Below the pieces are notes generated by a model. The model searched no databases. It was not told where the DNA came from and saw nothing but the letters and a program-made list of their open reading frames with translations. Made by a program: the position numbers and the translations under genes. 64,000 nucleotides of DNA from DASZPL01 sp035550315. Lineage in GTDB: Bacteria > Actinomycetota > Actinomycetes > JAFAQI01. Positions 7,772 through 16,002 of the stretch are shown piece after piece; within the stretch, counting starts at the first letter, position 1, and the number at the start of each line of letters is the position of its first letter. The stretch spans positions 1 through 64,000 of the forward strand of contig DASZPL010000098.1 in NCBI GenBank assembly GCA_035550315.1. The letters run 5' to 3'.

Positions 7772-9270
7772 TGTCCGGCCTCCTGCGCGGCGTTGAGCAC
7801 CCGCACTTGCCGAAACAGCGCGCTCGGGCAGCCATGGCTGACCGGCGCGACCTGGCCGGGCTGGCCCTTGCCGCAGTTGAACGCGCCGCCGAGCACGTAG
7901 GTCTGCGGCCCACCGACCGCGGCCATCGAGCCCCAGAAGTCCGTCGTCGTGGCCTGATAGGCGACATCACGAAGCTGGCCCGCGAGCTTGCCGGCTTTGA
8001 TCCGGAAGAACCGCTGGCCGGTGAACTGGAAGTTGTAACGCTGCATGTCGATCGACCACGACTTGTCGCCGACGATGTAGATGCCGTCGTCGACGCCGGC
8101 AATCAGCTCTTCGGTCGACGGTCCGTTGGCGGCCGGCTGCAGCGACACGTTCGCCATCCGCTGGATCGGCACGTGCAGCGGCGAGTCGGCGAAGGCGCAG
8201 CCGTTGGAGCGCTCGATGCCGCGCAGCGCCGCGGTGCGGCGGTCGAGCTGGTAGCCGACGAGCACGCCGTCGCGGACCAGGTCCCAGGTCTGGGCGGCGA
8301 CGCCTTCGTCGTCGTACCCGATGGTCGCCAGGCCGTGGACCGCTTGCCGGTCGCCGGTCACGTGCATGTATTCGCTGCCGTAGCGCAGCGAGCCGAGTAG
8401 GTCCGGCGTGGCGAACGACGTGCCGGCGTAGTTGGCTTCGTAGCCGAGCGCACGGTCGAGCTCGGTGGCGTGCCCGATCGACTCGTGGATGGTCAGGAAC
8501 AGGTTGGTCGGGTCGATGACCAGGTCATAGCGGCCCGGCTCGACGGACGGCGCGGTCGACTTCTCGGCAAGCCACTCGGGCAGCTCGGCGAGCTCGCCGT
8601 CCCAGTCGTAGCCGTCGGTCAAGTGCTCCCAGCCCCGACCGGCCGGCGCCGCGTTGGTCCGCATCGTCTCGAACCGGCCGCTCTCGTGCACCCACAGCGC
8701 GGTGAGCTGCGCCTGGATCCGCACCCGCTGCTGCGTCGTCACGGTGCCGGCCAGATCGGCATAGAACTTGTTTTCCCGTGCCTGCTTGAGGCCGGCGTCG
8801 ACGTGGTGCACGACGTCGTGCCGCAGCAAACGCGACGACCAGTCGGCGAGCAGTGCGATCCGGTCGGACTCGGCGACGTCGAACGGATCCACGTCGTACG
8901 CCGAGATCCAGGTCTGCGTGCCATGTGACGGTTCGGCGGCGAGCTCGATCCGCTCGCCGGTGACCGGCCGGCAGGCGACGGCCAGCTCGACCGCGCGGTC
9001 GACCAGCGCCCGCACCGCGTCGGGCTCCAGCGCAAGGCCGGCGGCGAACCCCCAGGTGCCGTCGTACACGACCCGGACGGCGACGCCGCGGTGGTCGTCG
9101 TCGCGACTAGTCTCCAACCGGCCGTCGTGCAGCGCCAGGTCCCCGGTGCGGATGCGCTCCACCCGCAGGTCGGCGTGCTCGACGCCGTGTTCTCGGGCGC
9201 GGTCCAGAGCGGCGTCGGCGAGGGCGTTAAGCGGAAGCGCGGTGAACTCGGGATCGATGGCGTGGGGCAT
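7768..9270 (-). CDS. tldD: TldD-family metalloprotease, catalytic subunit
   Basis: 500 residues with the TldD zinc-protease motif HESIGH (in LFLTIHESIGHATELDRAL) near residue 255 and the C-terminal cysteine-containing GAFNCGKGQPGQVAPVSHG region. It forms the active subunit of the TldD/TldE peptidase. The downstream partner overlaps by four bases. The BVMO gene upstream on the same strand ends 31 bases before this start, so read-through is possible but no functional link is known. Confidence 0.95.
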   Translation of the reverse strand: MPHAIDPEFTALPLNALADAALDRAREHGVEHADLRVERIRTGDLALHDGRLETSRDDDHRGVAVRVVYDGTWGFAAGLALEPDAVRALVDRAVELAVACRPVTGERIELAAEPSHGTQTWISAYDVDPFDVAESDRIALLADWSSRLLRHDVVHHVDAGLKQARENKFYADLAGTVTTQQRVRIQAQLTALWVHESGRFETMRTNAAPAGRGWEHLTDGYDWDGELAELPEWLAEKSTAPSVEPGRYDLVIDPTNLFLTIHESIGHATELDRALGYEANYAGTSFATPDLLGSLRYGSEYMHVTGDRQAVHGLATIGYDDEGVAAQTWDLVRDGVLVGYQLDRRTAALRGIERSNGCAFADSPLHVPIQRMANVSLQPAANGPSTEELIAGVDDGIYIVGDKSWSIDMQRYNFQFTGQRFFRIKAGKLAGQLRDVAYQATTTDFWGSMAAVGGPQTYVLGGAFNCGKGQPGQVAPVSHGCPSALFRQVRVLNAAQEAGQ

Positions 9271-9301
9271 CGGGTGTCGGACTACTCCGGGTGTCGGTTT
9301 G

Positions 9302-10789
9302 CTACGGGCGAGAGAACTCGAGCGCAGGGTCCGCCGTCTTGTCGTAGCGCAGCATTTTCACGTCGCGCAAATAGTTTTGGTGCAGCCGCCACGGGGTCTC
9401 GGTGCCCTGCTTCGGCAGCCGGTCCTGCGCGCGCAGCACGTAGCCGGAGTTCAGGTCGATGAACGGCTGCGTCTGCATGCCCGCCGGCAGCCGCGGCACC
9501 ACGCGGGTGGCGCCGGTCTCGGTCATGTGCTTCAGCAACCGGCAGACGTGGGTCGCGACCAAGTCGGCCTTCAGCGTCCAGGAGGCATTGGTGTAGCCCA
9601 TCGTGGTCACCAGGTTCGGCACACCGCTGAGCATCATGCCCTTGTAGCCCACGGTCTGCGAGAAGTCGATCTCCTCGCCGTCGACGACGACCGTCATGCC
9701 GCCGAGCAGCTGCAGGTTCAGCCCGGTCGCCGTGATGATCACGTCGGCCTCGAGCTCGCGGCCGGACTCCAGCCGGATGCCGCGCTCGGTGATCCGCTCG
9801 ATCCGGTCGGTGACGACGCAGGCGCGGCCGTCGCGGATCGCGCGGAACAGGTCGCCGTTGGGCACCAGGCACAGCCGCTGGTCCCACGGGTTGTACCGCG
9901 GCTGGAAGTCGGTGGCCACGTCGTAGCCAGCGGGAAGCTGCTTCTCGACGCCCTTGCGGATGATGCCCGCGGCGAACTTCGGTGCGGCTCGGCAGAGCTG
10001 GAAGAAGATGGTCTGCAGGATGACGTTCTTCCAGCGGACGATCGAATACACCCGCTTGAGCGGCAGATGCTCCCGCAGCTTGCTCGCCAGCGGGTCGCGG
10101 TCCGGCAGCGACACGATGTACGTCGGGGAGCGCTGCAGCATCACGACATGCTTGGCGGTCTCGGCGAGCGCCGGCACGAGCGTGACCGCGGTCGCACCAC
10201 TGCCGATGACGACGACGCGTTGGCCGGTCACGTCGACGTCCGCCGGCCAGTGCTGCGGATGGATCACCCGGCCGGTGTAGTCGGCCATGCCGGGGAACTC
10301 CGGCGTGTAGCCCTCGTCGTACCGGTAGTAGCCGGTGTTGCAGAACAGGAAGTTGCAGCGCAGCCGCGAGTGGTCGCCGGTGTCGGTGTGCTCGATGTCG
10401 ACCGTCCACTCCGACGACTCGGAGCACCAGCTCGCGCGGACGACCCGCCGGTGGTAACGGATCTTCGAGTCGACGCCGTACTCCTTCGCGGTCTCACGGA
10501 TGTAGCTGAGGATCGAGCTCCCGTCAGCGATCGACTTCGCTTCCACCCACGGCCGGAAGATGTAGCCGAGGGTGTACATGTCGGAGTCGGAGCGGATCCC
10601 GGGGTAGCGGAACAGGTCCCAGGTGCCGCCGCTCGCCTCGCGGGCTTCGACGATCGCGAAGGTCTTGTCCGGGCATTCCGTGGAGAGGTGACACGCGGCG
10701 CCGATACCCGAGAGTCCGGCACCTACGACGAGGACGTCGACGCGTTCGACGTGCTCGCTCGCGGGCGTCGGTGCGGCGACAGTCTCGAT
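9302..10789 (-). CDS. FAD-dependent monooxygenase, EthA-like Baeyer-Villiger type, without a canonical start codon
   Basis: The frame encodes a complete BVMO: GAGLSGIG FAD-binding motif, GGTWDLFRYPGIRSDSDMY, then the NADPH-binding GSGATAVTL and the C-terminal SWTLKAD region. About 495 residues matches EthA-like enzymes, which oxidise ketones to esters or activate thioamides. There is no ATG, GTG or TTG between the upstream in-frame stop (TAA at 10799-10801) and the FAD motif; the first ATG, at 10579, would delete the whole FAD Rossmann fold. I place the start at ATC 10789 tentatively. That same TAA is the stop codon of the gene upstream, so the two are in one frame. A non-canonical start, stop-codon read-through or a sequence error could explain this. 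Confidence 0.75.
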   Translation of the reverse strand: METVAAPTPASEHVERVDVLVVGAGLSGIGAACHLSTECPDKTFAIVEAREASGGTWDLFRYPGIRSDSDMYTLGYIFRPWVEAKSIADGSSILSYIRETAKEYGVDSKIRYHRRVVRASWCSESSEWTVDIEHTDTGDHSRLRCNFLFCNTGYYRYDEGYTPEFPGMADYTGRVIHPQHWPADVDVTGQRVVVIGSGATAVTLVPALAETAKHVVMLQRSPTYIVSLPDRDPLASKLREHLPLKRVYSIVRWKNVILQTIFFQLCRAAPKFAAGIIRKGVEKQLPAGYDVATDFQPRYNPWDQRLCLVPNGDLFRAIRDGRACVVTDRIERITERGIRLESGRELEADVIITATGLNLQLLGGMTVVVDGEEIDFSQTVGYKGMMLSGVPNLVTTMGYTNASWTLKADLVATHVCRLLKHMTETGATRVVPRLPAGMQTQPFIDLNSGYVLRAQDRLPKQGTETPWRLHQNYLRDVKMLRYDKTADPALEFSRP

Positions 10790-10798
10790 GACCGGATA

Positions 10799-11221
10799 TT
10801 ACCGAAATGGTCGTGGCGGCGGCGCCAGCTCCGCGCGGGGGCAGCTGGCGAGCGTGAGCCCGCCGTAGAACAACGCCTCGTCGCACAGCGCGGCAACGGT
10901 GAGCCCCTGGTGCGTGCCCAGGCGGGTGATGGTGGCGCGAAAGATGGTGATCTCGTAGCGAGTCGGCACGCCGTACGCCGCCTGGATGGTGCCGAGCAGC
11001 TGCGACTCGCCGGGCCCGTCGAGCGTGCTCCACGCCCGATCGAACCGCTGCCAGGTGGATGGCTCCGCCCGCCACCGGCCACCGACGCGGACGTCATGCA
11101 ACGCCAGTTCCATCAGAATCCGGCGGGCCGCCGCCTCCGGGATGATTGCGGCTGGACGGATCACCTCCGTGACGACACCCTCGTCGTACGTTTCGGTGAG
11201 CAGCAGCTCGAGATCGTCCAC
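10799..11221 (-). CDS. Protein of unknown function
   Basis: 140 residues from a GTG start with a GGAGG ribosome-binding site just upstream. I do not recognise the family. It has no signal peptide or membrane segment. The middle (TRYEITIFRATITRLGTHQGLTVAALC) looks like an alpha/beta fold, and the tail is Pro/Arg-rich. Its TAA stop is followed at once, in the same frame, by the BVMO coding sequence, so the two are co-transcribed and possibly translated as a fusion if the stop is read through. It is divergent from the DUF3039 gene. Confidence 0.65.
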   Translation of the reverse strand: MDDLELLLTETYDEGVVTEVIRPAAIIPEAAARRILMELALHDVRVGGRWRAEPSTWQRFDRAWSTLDGPGESQLLGTIQAAYGVPTRYEITIFRATITRLGTHQGLTVAALCDEALFYGGLTLASCPRAELAPPPRPFR

Positions 11222-11321
11222 CGATCCTCCGTCTTCGACGCGCTTCGGGTTGGTTATCGGCGCGAGGTCGCCCGCTCTGCCTGCTCCGTTCGGGCGAGTC
11301 GGGGCGGCCTACCCTGGAGGC

Positions 11322-11585
11322 ATGACGCAAACCGACACGCTCTCGACGGCGCGGCCGGATCTGCGGCTTGACGACGGCGACCACGAGCGCTTCGCGCACT
11401 ACGCCGACCGCGACAAGATCACCGAGGCCACCGTGACCGGCACGCCGGTCGTCGCGCTGTGCGGCAAGGTGTGGGTCCCGAGCCGCGACCCGAAGAAGTA
11501 TCCGGTTTGCCCCGAGTGCCAGCGGTTGTTCGACCTCGGCCCGGAGGGCCGGATGCGGGAGTGGCGCGAGCGAGCCGAGCAATAG
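11322..11585 (+). CDS. DUF3039-family small protein
   Basis: 87 residues from an ATG preceded by CTGGAGG. A longer frame open to 10986 would cover the antisense of the neighbouring gene and is rejected. The sequence contains RFAHYADRDKITEA, then VVALCGKVWVPSRDPKKYPVCPECQRLFD, written here as VVALCGKVW and YPVCPECQ, with three cysteines in a CxxC-like metal-binding arrangement. DUF3039 proteins are widespread in actinobacteria and their function is unknown to me. The family assignment is from memory of its conserved cysteine pattern. Confidence 0.8.
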   Translation: MTQTDTLSTARPDLRLDDGDHERFAHYADRDKITEATVTGTPVVALCGKVWVPSRDPKKYPVCPECQRLFDLGPEGRMREWRERAEQ

Positions 11586-11634
11586 CGGCGAACCGAGCCT
11601 GACAACCACGTCAGTGAGGGGCGATAATTTGGAC

Positions 11635-12396
11635 ATGGCAGACAAGTGGTTCCCGATGCCGCCCAAGTTCGACTCGCCCGAAGAGGAGCGGCTGCATCGC
11701 AAGCAGCGGCTCGCGGCCGGCTTCCGGCTGTTCGCGAAGTTCGGCTTCGAGGAGGGGGTCGCCGGTCACATCACCGCGCGCGACCCGATCGAGCCGAACA
11801 CGTTCTGGGTGAACCCGTTCGCCGTCCCGTTCGCGCACGTCACGACCAGCATGCTGATCCGGGTGAACGACCAGGGCGAGGTCGTCGAGGGCGACTACCA
11901 CGTCAATGAAGCGGCGTTCTGCATCCACTCGCGAGTGCACGCGGCACGCCCCGACGTCATAGCCGCCGCGCACAGCCACTCGACGTACGGTCGCGCCCTG
12001 TCCACGCTGGGGGAGACGCTCGAGCCGATCACTCAGGACGTCTGCGCGTTCTACCAAGACCACGCGCTGTTCGACGACTACACCGGCGTCGTGACCGACC
12101 TCGAGGAAGGCAAGCGGATCGCGACCGCGCTCGGCGACAACAAGGCCGTCATCCTGCGCAACCACGGTCTGCTGACGGTCGGTACGTCGGTCGACGCCGC
12201 GGTCTTCTGGTTCATCTCGATGGAGCGCTCCTGCCAGGTGCAGCTCGCCGCAAAGGCGGCCGGCACGGTCGTGCACATCGACGCCGACCAGGCGAAGAAG
12301 ACCCACGACTACGTCGGCTCGGAGATCGCCGGCTGGATCTCCTTCCAGCCGCTGTTCGCGAAGATCACCCGCGAGCAGCCCGACCTGCTCGACTGA
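11635..12396 (+). CDS. Class II aldolase/adducin-domain protein
   Basis: 253 residues from the ATG at 11635; a GTG at 11614 is possible but lies within promoter-like sequence (GATAAT about 12 bases before the ATG, perhaps a leaderless transcript). The aldolase II domain shows GVAGHITARDP, AAHSHSTYGRALS (metal-binding His pair) and ILRNHGLLTVG (third His). Relatives include L-fuculose-phosphate aldolase and many uncharacterised actinobacterial homologues. The substrate cannot be inferred here. Confidence 0.88.
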   Translation: MADKWFPMPPKFDSPEEERLHRKQRLAAGFRLFAKFGFEEGVAGHITARDPIEPNTFWVNPFAVPFAHVTTSMLIRVNDQGEVVEGDYHVNEAAFCIHSRVHAARPDVIAAAHSHSTYGRALSTLGETLEPITQDVCAFYQDHALFDDYTGVVTDLEEGKRIATALGDNKAVILRNHGLLTVGTSVDAAVFWFISMERSCQVQLAAKAAGTVVHIDADQAKKTHDYVGSEIAGWISFQPLFAKITREQPDLLD

Positions 12397-12417
12397 CGAC
12401 GCCGGCCTGGCGTCCGG

Positions 12418-13236
12418 TTGGGTCCCGTCGTTGAGGTCACCGACCTCGACGATCCACGGCTCGCCGACTACCGGTCACTGACCGACGTCGCGCTCCGCCG
12501 CCGGCTGGAGCCGGCAGGCGGGCTGTTCATCGCCGAAAGCGCGCTGGTGATCGAGCGTGCGGTTGCCGCCGGCTACCGGCTGCGGTCGGCGCTGATGACC
12601 GCGGAGTGGCTGGACCGGACCGCCGGCGCGCTCGCCGGCTCGGATGCGCCGGTCTACCTGGCGGCGCAGTCGCTGCTCGACTCGGTGACCGGCTTCCACG
12701 TGCATCGCGGCGCACTCGCGTCGGTGCACCGGCGGCCGCTGCCCGAGCCGGGCGAGGTCATGGCCGCGGCACGGCGGCTGGTGCTGATCGAAGACATCGT
12801 CAACCACACCAACCTCGGCGCGATCTTCCGCGCAGCGGCGGCGCTCGGCATGGACGGTGTTGTGTTGTCACCGCGATCCGCCGATCCGTTGTATCGCCGG
12901 TCGGTGCGGGTGTCGATGGGCGCCGTCTTCTCGCTGCCGTATGCCCGCGCAACCTCCCGGCCGGAATGGCTGGCCGAACTGCGGTCGGCCGGATTCACCG
13001 TGGCGGCGTTGACGCCGGCGCCCGATGCGGTCCCGCTGGACGAGGTGAACTTCGCGCCCGACGACCGGGTGGCGCTGCTGCTCGGCACGGAGGGTGAGGG
13101 GTTGTCACAGGCGAGCATCGCCGGAGCGGATCTCGCCGTACGGATTCCTATGACGGCAGGGATCGACTCGCTCAATGTCGCGGCGGCGGCTGCGGTCGCG
13201 TTCTGGGCGCTGCGACCGGCGGGTGCGTCGCGTTAG
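12418..13236 (+). CDS. SpoU/TrmH-family RNA 2'-O-methyltransferase
   Basis: 272 residues from a TTG start. The C-terminal SpoU domain has the knotted-fold motifs LIEDIVNHTNLGAIFRAAAA (motif 1), VALLLGTEGEGLS (motif 2) and IPMTAGIDSLNVAAAAAVAF (motif 3, split as IPMTAGIDSLNV). The N-terminal part resembles the substrate-binding domain of rRNA/tRNA methyltransferases. It would use SAM to methylate a ribose in rRNA or tRNA; the exact site is unknown. Confidence 0.9.
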   Translation: MGPVVEVTDLDDPRLADYRSLTDVALRRRLEPAGGLFIAESALVIERAVAAGYRLRSALMTAEWLDRTAGALAGSDAPVYLAAQSLLDSVTGFHVHRGALASVHRRPLPEPGEVMAAARRLVLIEDIVNHTNLGAIFRAAAALGMDGVVLSPRSADPLYRRSVRVSMGAVFSLPYARATSRPEWLAELRSAGFTVAALTPAPDAVPLDEVNFAPDDRVALLLGTEGEGLSQASIAGADLAVRIPMTAGIDSLNVAAAAAVAFWALRPAGASR

Positions 13237-13245
13237 GTTGCGGGC

Positions 13246-13644
13246 ATGCGGACGCCGACCGAGACGGTGCAGACGTTTGTCGATGCGTTCGTCGCGGCGT
13301 GGCCGGTGGGTGACGCGGATGCCGTCGCCAGGTTCTTCGACGAGGACGCCGTCTACCAGAACGGCCCGCTGCCGAAGCTGCGCGGGCGAGACGCGATCCG
13401 CGACGAGCTTGCGCGCTTCATGGCATTGGGTGGCGAGGTCGCCGTAGACATCCGCCATCTCGTCGCCGAGGGTGAACTCGTGATGTCGGAACGAGTCGAT
13501 CGGTTCGTCCTCGACGGCCGCACGATCTCGTTGCCCGTCATGGGCGCGTTCGAGGTCCGTGACGGCGTGATCACCGCGTGGCGTGACTACTTCGACCTGG
13601 CGCAGTTCACGGCCCAACTTGCGGACGGGACGACGGCCCCGTGA
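13246..13644 (+). CDS. Limonene-1,2-epoxide hydrolase-like protein
   Basis: 132 residues with the cone-shaped fold typical of LEH and SnoaL-like proteins. Residues resembling the LEH active-site Asp-Arg-Asp set are visible in SERVDRF (Arg and Asp) and TAWRDYFD (second Asp), with an upstream YQNGP segment. A role in hydrolysing an epoxide is plausible, but many family members have other roles. It is coupled to the following VOC gene by a GTGA overlap. Confidence 0.8.
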   Translation: MRTPTETVQTFVDAFVAAWPVGDADAVARFFDEDAVYQNGPLPKLRGRDAIRDELARFMALGGEVAVDIRHLVAEGELVMSERVDRFVLDGRTISLPVMGAFEVRDGVITAWRDYFDLAQFTAQLADGTTAP

Positions 13645-14012
13645 TCGGGCGGGCCCACCACGTCATCATCAACTGCCCCGACCCGGCGGCGCTGGCGGCG
13701 TTCTACTCCGCGTTGCTGGGCCAACCGGTGACCTACCGGAGCGAAGACTTCTGCGTCGTGGCGGCAGACGACCACACGTCCGGGTTCGGCTTCCAATTGG
13801 CAGCCGACCACGTGGCGCCGACCTGGCCGGATCCACGAGTGCCGCAGCAAATGCACGTGGACGTCATGGTCGACGACGTCGACCGAGCCGCCGCCGACGT
13901 CGTACGGCTCGGTGCCCGGCCACTTGGCGGCGACCACGTGTACGCCGACCCGGCGGGCCATCCGTTCTGCCTGATCCCGCGCCCGTCCTGGGCGCCGCCT
14001 GTCGATCCCTGA
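13641..14012 (+). CDS. VOC-superfamily (glyoxalase/bleomycin-resistance-like) protein
   Basis: 123 residues from a GTG that overlaps the stop of the preceding gene by four bases (GTGA). It opens with HHVIINCPDPAALAAFYSALLG, read here as HHVIINCPDP and LAAFYSALLG, and ends with the typical PAGHPFCLIP strand. VOC proteins are metal-dependent isomerases, dioxygenases or binding proteins. No substrate can be inferred beyond co-translation with an epoxide-hydrolase-like protein. Confidence 0.85.
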   Translation: MIGRAHHVIINCPDPAALAAFYSALLGQPVTYRSEDFCVVAADDHTSGFGFQLAADHVAPTWPDPRVPQQMHVDVMVDDVDRAAADVVRLGARPLGGDHVYADPAGHPFCLIPRPSWAPPVDP

Positions 14013-14027
14013 CGGCGTTGCTGGGGC

Positions 14028-14231
14028 TCAGGCGAAACCGCCGCCGTCGCGCCGGTTCAGCATGATCCAGGTGACGATGGGACCGAAAAATCCGAACGGC
14101 AGCGTCCTCGCCTGCCAGTACGCCGGATCCGCGCCGTACGACTTGGCTATCTGGCCGGTCATGCGTGCGCTGACCAGCAGGACGGCGCAGACGACGACCA
14201 CGATTAGGAGCACCAGCAGGGCGGTCGTCAT
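14028..14231 (-). CDS. Small single-pass membrane protein, partner of the HTH-PASTA gene
   Basis: 67 residues beginning MTTALLVLLIVVVVCAVLL, an N-terminal membrane helix of about 20 residues, followed by a second moderately hydrophobic stretch (PFGFFGPIVTWIML) and the tail NRRDGGGFA. The ATG overlaps the stop of the upstream gene by four bases (ATGA), strongly implying co-translation. I do not recognise a family. A frame open to 14906 is much longer but its upstream part is a shadow of the HTH-PASTA gene. Confidence 0.65.
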   Translation of the reverse strand: MTTALLVLLIVVVVCAVLLVSARMTGQIAKSYGADPAYWQARTLPFGFFGPIVTWIMLNRRDGGGFA

Positions 14232-14926
14232 CCAGCGGCCTCGTCCGCGGGTTCGGGCCGCATCTCGCGGGCCGGCTTCGGCGCCGGCGACGGACGACGC
14301 GGTTCGCGAACGCCAGCGGATCCGCCGCCGCGCCCAATCCAGAGCCGCACGGCCGAGCCGGGCTGCACTTTGGCGCCCGCCTCTGGGCTTTGGTCGGTGA
14401 CAACTGAGCTGGCCGCGGTAACGCCTTGCGGCGGCCCGTCGGGATCGGCGGCGAGCGTGACCAGGCCCATCCCGGTCAGCTTCAGCTGCGCCTCTTCCCA
14501 TGGCAGCCCGACGAGATTTGGAACGGTCACGGTGGAGCGCCGGCGGGCGGCACGCGCCCGTTGCTCGGCGAGGTTCGCCAGCGCCGCACTCTCGACCTGC
14601 AGGACAACGTCGCGCTCGGTCGTCGGCGCCTCGCCCGGCGCATCGTCGAGGTCGCGCCACCGCTCCCAAGCGGACTGCCGCGTGACGCCGAGATGGGTCG
14701 CGACCTCGGCCCAGGACTTGCCGTGCTGGCGAGCCGCGCGCACGGCGGCCAGCTCCGCTTGGTCCAGCACACGCCGGATGGCGCCGATGTCGACCAGCGC
14801 ATCGAGCGCCTGGCGGCCGCCATCGGACTCGCGGCGAATTGACGCCAGGCCGTCGTCGTGCAGCCAATCCTTGAGTCGCTCCCACGCTCGGCGCCCCTCG
14901 CGCCACTGCCCGCCCGGTTTCGCCAT
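14228..14926 (-). CDS. Cytosolic protein with an HTH and a PASTA domain
   Basis: 232 residues from MAKPGGQW; an ATG at 14947 would add seven residues. Residues around 60-90 form a helix-turn-helix (GKSWAEVATHLGVTRQSAWE). About residues 130-195 form a PASTA domain (VTVPNLVGLPWEEAQ ... DQSPEAGAKVQPGSAVRLWI). A Pro/Arg-rich tail follows. PASTA domains usually sit outside the cell on PknB-type kinases and PBPs and sense muropeptides, but this protein has no signal peptide or membrane helix. The small membrane protein encoded by the overlapping next gene might connect it to the envelope; that is inference. Confidence 0.8.
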   Translation of the reverse strand: MAKPGGQWREGRRAWERLKDWLHDDGLASIRRESDGGRQALDALVDIGAIRRVLDQAELAAVRAARQHGKSWAEVATHLGVTRQSAWERWRDLDDAPGEAPTTERDVVLQVESAALANLAEQRARAARRRSTVTVPNLVGLPWEEAQLKLTGMGLVTLAADPDGPPQGVTAASSVVTDQSPEAGAKVQPGSAVRLWIGRGGGSAGVREPRRPSPAPKPAREMRPEPADEAAG

Positions 14927-14992
14927 GCCGTCAGGATAGCCTGACACGCTTACTTGGGTAGCCCGGCGTTTGGTGGCGACCGCCGACTGGAC

Positions 14993-15072
14993 CGGCGCAC
15001 AACCGAGGCAGCCGTGCCGGGTGAGCGTCCGATATCCGCGAGTCGCGCCTCGGGCGTCTCGGTTGTGCGCCG
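14993..15072. repeat. Long inverted repeat in a divergent promoter region
   Basis: Perfect 15-base arms (CGGCGCACAACCGAG at 14993-15007 and its reverse complement at 15058-15072) enclose a 50-base spacer. It lies between the divergent HTH-PASTA gene (start 14926) and aldo/keto reductase gene (start 15109). The spacer length equals that of the inverted repeat at 3911-4000, and both spacers contain GAGCGTCC on one strand, although the arms are unrelated. It may be a regulatory structure shared by the two genes. Confidence 0.75.
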
Positions 15073-15108
15073 CTTCGGTCGCTCGCGCGATGGGGTAGAC
15101 CGGAGGAC

Positions 15109-15978
15109 GTGACTACGACGACAACGCCGATCCACGCGTCCGGGACCTTCGCGATCGGGGGCGACCTGACGGTGCACCGGCTGGGTTTCGGCGCGATGCA
15201 GCTCACCGGCCAGGGCATCTGGGGCGAGCCGGCCGATCGCGACGAGTGCATTCGCGTGCTGCGCCGGTCCATCGAGCTCGGCATCGACTTCATCGACACC
15301 GCCGACTCTTACGGCCCGTTTGTCAGCGAGGACCTGATCCGGGAGGCGCTCCATCCGTACCCGGACGGCCTCGTGATCGCGACCAAGGGCGGGCTCACCC
15401 GCGCCGGCCCGGCGGACTGGCGGCCGGTGGCGCGGCCGGCGTACCTCCGGCAGTGCGTCGAGATGTCCCTGCGCCGGCTCCGCCTCGAGTGCATCGACCT
15501 CTACCAGTTGCACCGCGTCGACCCCGACACCCCGATGGAGGACTCGCTCGGCGAACTGAAGGCGATGCAGGGCGAAGGCAAGATCCGCCACATCGGCGTC
15601 AGCGAGGTCGGCGTCGACACCATCGCCGCGATGCGCAAGGTCGTCGACGTCGTCACCGTGCAGAACCTCTACAACGTCGCCAACCGGCACCACGAGGACG
15701 TCGTCGACTACTGCGAGCGCGAGGGCATCGGCTTCATCCCGTGGTATCCGCTCGCGACCGGCAAGCTGGCGCGTGACGGCGGGCCGCTGGAGCAGCTCGC
15801 CAAGCAGCACCAAGGCAGCCCGTCTCAACTGGCGCTCGCCTGGCTGCTTCGGCGCTCGCCGGTGATGCTGCCGATCCCGGGTACGTCGAAGGTCGCCCAT
15901 CTGGAGGACAACTGCGCCGCGGCTGAGATCGAGCTTTCGGACGACGAATTCGACGAGCTGACCGCCGCAGCCGGCTGA
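15109..15978 (+). CDS. Aldo/keto reductase
   Basis: 289 residues from a GTG with CGGAGG just upstream. It has the AKR barrel signatures GIDFIDTADSYGP, LECIDLYQLHRVDPDTP and the C-terminal PIPGTSKVAHLEDNC, split as IPGTSKVAHLEDN. The catalytic tetrad Asp, Tyr (DSYGP), Lys (ATKGG) and His (QLHRVD) is present. It would reduce an aldehyde or ketone with NADPH; the substrate is unknown. It is followed 24 bases later by accD1 and may be co-transcribed with it. Confidence 0.9.
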   Translation: MTTTTTPIHASGTFAIGGDLTVHRLGFGAMQLTGQGIWGEPADRDECIRVLRRSIELGIDFIDTADSYGPFVSEDLIREALHPYPDGLVIATKGGLTRAGPADWRPVARPAYLRQCVEMSLRRLRLECIDLYQLHRVDPDTPMEDSLGELKAMQGEGKIRHIGVSEVGVDTIAAMRKVVDVVTVQNLYNVANRHHEDVVDYCEREGIGFIPWYPLATGKLARDGGPLEQLAKQHQGSPSQLALAWLLRRSPVMLPIPGTSKVAHLEDNCAAAEIELSDDEFDELTAAAG

Positions 15979-16002
15979 CCGGTGCGCCACTAGAGTCACC
16001 GC

